64,000 bases of DNA from Actinomycetes bacterium (GTDB lineage: Bacteria; Actinomycetota; Acidimicrobiia; Acidimicrobiales; Ilumatobacteraceae), in NCBI GenBank assembly GCA_021414085.1, contig JAIOPC010000014.1:744001-808000 (forward strand). The letters run 5' to 3'. The number at the start of each line of letters is the position of its first letter. The first letter of the stretch is position 1. The position numbers and the translations under genes were made by a program. Below the pieces are notes generated by a model. The model had not been told where the DNA came from. It did not search any database and worked only from the letters and a program-made list of their open reading frames with translations. Below are positions 61,989 through 64,000 of this stretch, piece by piece.

Positions 61989-64000
61989 GCACCCGTTCCT
62001 CGTTCGGCAACCAGCGAGCCGTCGGCGGTGACGTGTGCCACCCAGTGCGGTCGGATGACAGCGGTCGTCTCGCGTTCCTCGACGATTGCTGGCCCCACGA
62101 TGCGCTGTCCGAGCCCGAGCTCGACACGGCGGTAGACCGGAGTGTCCACGGGGTCGACGCCGCGTGCAAAGCGCACTGGGCGCGAGTGATGAGGCGCGGC
62201 TTCGGTGGTCGAAACGATGGTGCGCGGCTCGACCGGCGACGCGTCGGCGAATGCCGACAGGCGCCAGGTCACGGCCTCAACGCCGACGTCGGGGATTGTC
62301 ATGCCGTAGATACGGCGGTAGTCGGCTTCGAACAGCTCGACGACCTGCGCGTACGTCACCGGCCAGTTGTTGCCTTCGCCGACCCAAATTGTGATCTCGT
62401 TGCCCTGCCCGAGGTAGCGGGCATCGACGCCGTAACGGAAGCGGATGTTCTGCGACGCGACACCAGCCGCGGACAACACTCGGCTGCCTTCGTCGCGAAG
62501 CTCCGTCAGCAAGTGGTCGCGCTCGCTGAGGTCGGTACCCGCGTGATCGAAGTTCTCCATCGGGCGAACCATGCTGCGGGCGAGGTCGATGCGCACCGGT
62601 GTGACGAGCGTGCCGAACGCTGAGAGCACACTGGCGTTCACAGGGAACACAACGCGAGGCGATTCGAGCAGCTCGGCGACCCCACAGGCGTGCAACGGGC
62701 CAGCGCCGCCGAAGGCGAGCACCGTGATGCCGCGTAGGTCGGCGCCTTGTTCGACGGCGTGCATGCGTGACGCGGCCGCCATGTTCTCGTTGACCAGCTC
62801 GTGGATGCCTGCCGCGGTGTCGGCCGCAGAAAGGCCGAGGGGATTGGCGACGGAGTCGATGGCGACGCTGCAAGCCTTCGCGTCGAGGGTCATGTCGCCA
62901 CCGAGGAAGAAGGAAGCATCGAGATAGCCGAGTGTCAGATCGGCGTCGGTGACCGCTGGCTTGGTGCCGCCGCGGCCGTAGCACGCTGGCCCAGGATCGG
63001 CGCCGGCGGACTCGGGCCCAACCTTCAGCAGGCCGAGCTCGTCGATGCGTGCAAGGCTGCCGCCACCCGCGCCGATCTCGACGAGGTCGACCGATGGCGC
63101 TGAAACGGGGAAACCGGAACCCTTCTTGAAGCGATAGACGCGCGCGACCTCGAACGTGTTGGTCAATTCGGGCTCGCCGTTCACGATGAGGCACGACTTG
63201 GCGGTAGTTCCACCCATGTCGAAGCACAGCAAACGCTCTTCGCCCATACGGCGCGCGAACCAACTGCCAGCCAAAGCCCCCGCGGCGGGGCCCGATTCGA
63301 CGAGACGAATCGGGGCTCGGGCAGCATCGTCGGCAGACACGACGCCACCGTTGGACAGCATCATCAACACCGACCCACCGAAGCCCTCTGCTGATAGCCA
63401 CTTCTGCAACTCGTCTAGGTAGGGCCCGATGACGGGCATTGTTGCCGCATTGCAGGCGGTCGTGATCATGCGCGGGTATTCCCTGATCTGCGGCGAGATC
63501 TCCGACGACATGCACACGGGTACGCGTAGCTCGCGGCGTAGATGTTCCGCGACCACGCGTTCGTTGGCTGGGTTTGCGTAGGAGTTGATCAGGCACACGC
63601 CAACCGCTTCGACTCCAGCGGCGCGCAATTGCTCGGTAACCGCCTTCAGGTCGGCCTCGCTTGGTGCCGATCGAACGACGCCTTGGGGCGTCGTGCGTTC
63701 GGCGAGTTCCATCACGCGGTCGCGCGGCACTGGGGGAGCGGGGAACTCGATCTGCAGGTCGTACATGTCGTAGCGGTGCTCGTTGCGAATCAGCAGCGTG
63801 TCGCCGAAGCCGGTCGTGGTGACGATTCCGGCGCGGCCGATCTTGCCTTCGATGAGCGCGTTCGTAATCAGCGTTGTCGCGTGCACGATCGGGGCGGTGA
63901 TGTCGGTCGGGCGAACGCCAGCCTTCGCCAGCAGTTGATGAACTCCCGTACGGACACCGTCGAGCGGTGCTGCGGGTGTAGTCAGCGTCTTATCGACGAC
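61985..64000 (-). CDS. Hydantoinase A/oxoprolinase family subunit, 5' end outside window
   Basis: The minus-strand frame is open to the right edge, giving 671 codons before the stop. The visible part begins at KTLTTPAAP and IVHATTLITNALIEG, close to the family N-terminus, so only some tens of residues are missing. It contains the ASKHA-type motif LCFDMGGTTAKSCLI, GAGGGSLARIDELGLLKVGP and DPGPACYGRGG. It is the ATP-binding partner of the HyuB protein encoded downstream. Substrates of the family range from hydantoins and oxoproline to ketones for carboxylation. Confidence 0.92.
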   Translation of the reverse strand, partial: VVDKTLTTPAAPLDGVRTGVHQLLAKAGVRPTDITAPIVHATTLITNALIEGKIGRAGIVTTTGFGDTLLIRNEHRYDMYDLQIEFPAPPVPRDRVMELAERTTPQGVVRSAPSEADLKAVTEQLRAAGVEAVGVCLINSYANPANERVVAEHLRRELRVPVCMSSEISPQIREYPRMITTACNAATMPVIGPYLDELQKWLSAEGFGGSVLMMLSNGGVVSADDAARAPIRLVESGPAAGALAGSWFARRMGEERLLCFDMGGTTAKSCLIVNGEPELTNTFEVARVYRFKKGSGFPVSAPSVDLVEIGAGGGSLARIDELGLLKVGPESAGADPGPACYGRGGTKPAVTDADLTLGYLDASFFLGGDMTLDAKACSVAIDSVANPLGLSAADTAAGIHELVNENMAAASRMHAVEQGADLRGITVLAFGGAGPLHACGVAELLESPRVVFPVNASVLSAFGTLVTPVRIDLARSMVRPMENFDHAGTDLSERDHLLTELRDEGSRVLSAAGVASQNIRFRYGVDARYLGQGNEITIWVGEGNNWPVTYAQVVELFEADYRRIYGMTIPDVGVEAVTWRLSAFADASPVEPRTIVSTTEAAPHHSRPVRFARGVDPVDTPVYRRVELGLGQRIVGPAIVEERETTAVIRPHWVAHVTADGSLVAERGTGA

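Noticed and set aside
62277-63596. Minus-strand 439-codon frame within hyuA.
   Set aside because: It is in another frame of a well-matched HyuA sequence and is extremely Arg-rich.

Overview
This is a chromosomal stretch of a high-GC Gram-positive bacterium, most likely an actinobacterium of the Acidimicrobiia type (Ilumatobacter-like). The evidence is the strong G+C bias, the frequent GTG/TTG starts, and the order tig-clpP-clpX-folC-ndk-mreBCD-mrdA-rodA-rng-(insertion)-rplU-rpmA-dgt/obgE-proB-murJ, which resembles the Streptomyces-type housekeeping block. Many genes carry a TANNNT -10 box only 6-10 nt before the start codon, which suggests common leaderless transcription. The taxonomic call is inference from content and was not tested by a search.

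Layout. (1) 1-5.9 kb: 5' end of a response regulator, a WD40-like lipoprotein, and a pair of large FtsX-type permeases without an adjacent ATPase. (2) 6.0-9.8 kb: a cyclic-nucleotide-domain protein, an FAD oxidoreductase and a methyltransferase in one run, then a bicupin. (3) 9.9-14.7 kb: tRNA-Gly(UCC), a 2OG-Fe(II) oxygenase, a CYTH-CHAD protein, an SPFH membrane protein coupled to a Rieske oxygenase, a 4 x 16-bp tandem repeat and tRNA-Pro(UGG). (4) 14.8-19.4 kb, minus strand: small protein, cupredoxin membrane protein, class V aminotransferase-like protein, multicopper oxidase and universal stress protein, a likely copper/redox cluster. (5) 19.4-33.1 kb: trigger factor with an extreme His/Asp tail, ClpP, ClpX, FolC, Ndk, the MreBCD-PBP2-RodA elongation machinery and RNase E/G. 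(6) 33.2-41.2 kb: a 2505-residue secreted RHS protein with a distinct C-terminal tip and a translationally coupled small PH-like membrane protein, inserted between rng and rplU. (7) 41.4-47.1 kb: L21, L27, dGTPase-like protein, Obg, ProB, MurJ. (8) 47.2-50.0 kb: MoxR ATPase, VWA protein and a glyoxalase-fold protein. (9) 50.0-64.0 kb, minus strand, running off the right edge: eleven tightly packed genes for HyuA, HyuB, an acyl-CoA synthetase, a Rieske oxygenase, an RraA-like protein, a BMP/nucleoside-type ABC importer (lipoprotein, ATPase, two permeases), an MDR oxidoreductase and a second Rieske oxygenase.

The most interesting accessory system is region 9. The gene overlaps indicate coordinated expression of uptake, oxygenation, CoA activation and ATP-dependent ring or amide hydrolysis/carboxylation of one unidentified small molecule. 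The second is the RHS tip and putative immunity pair in region 6. No insertion sequence, integrase or CRISPR array was seen. No stretch longer than about 210 bases lacks a gene.
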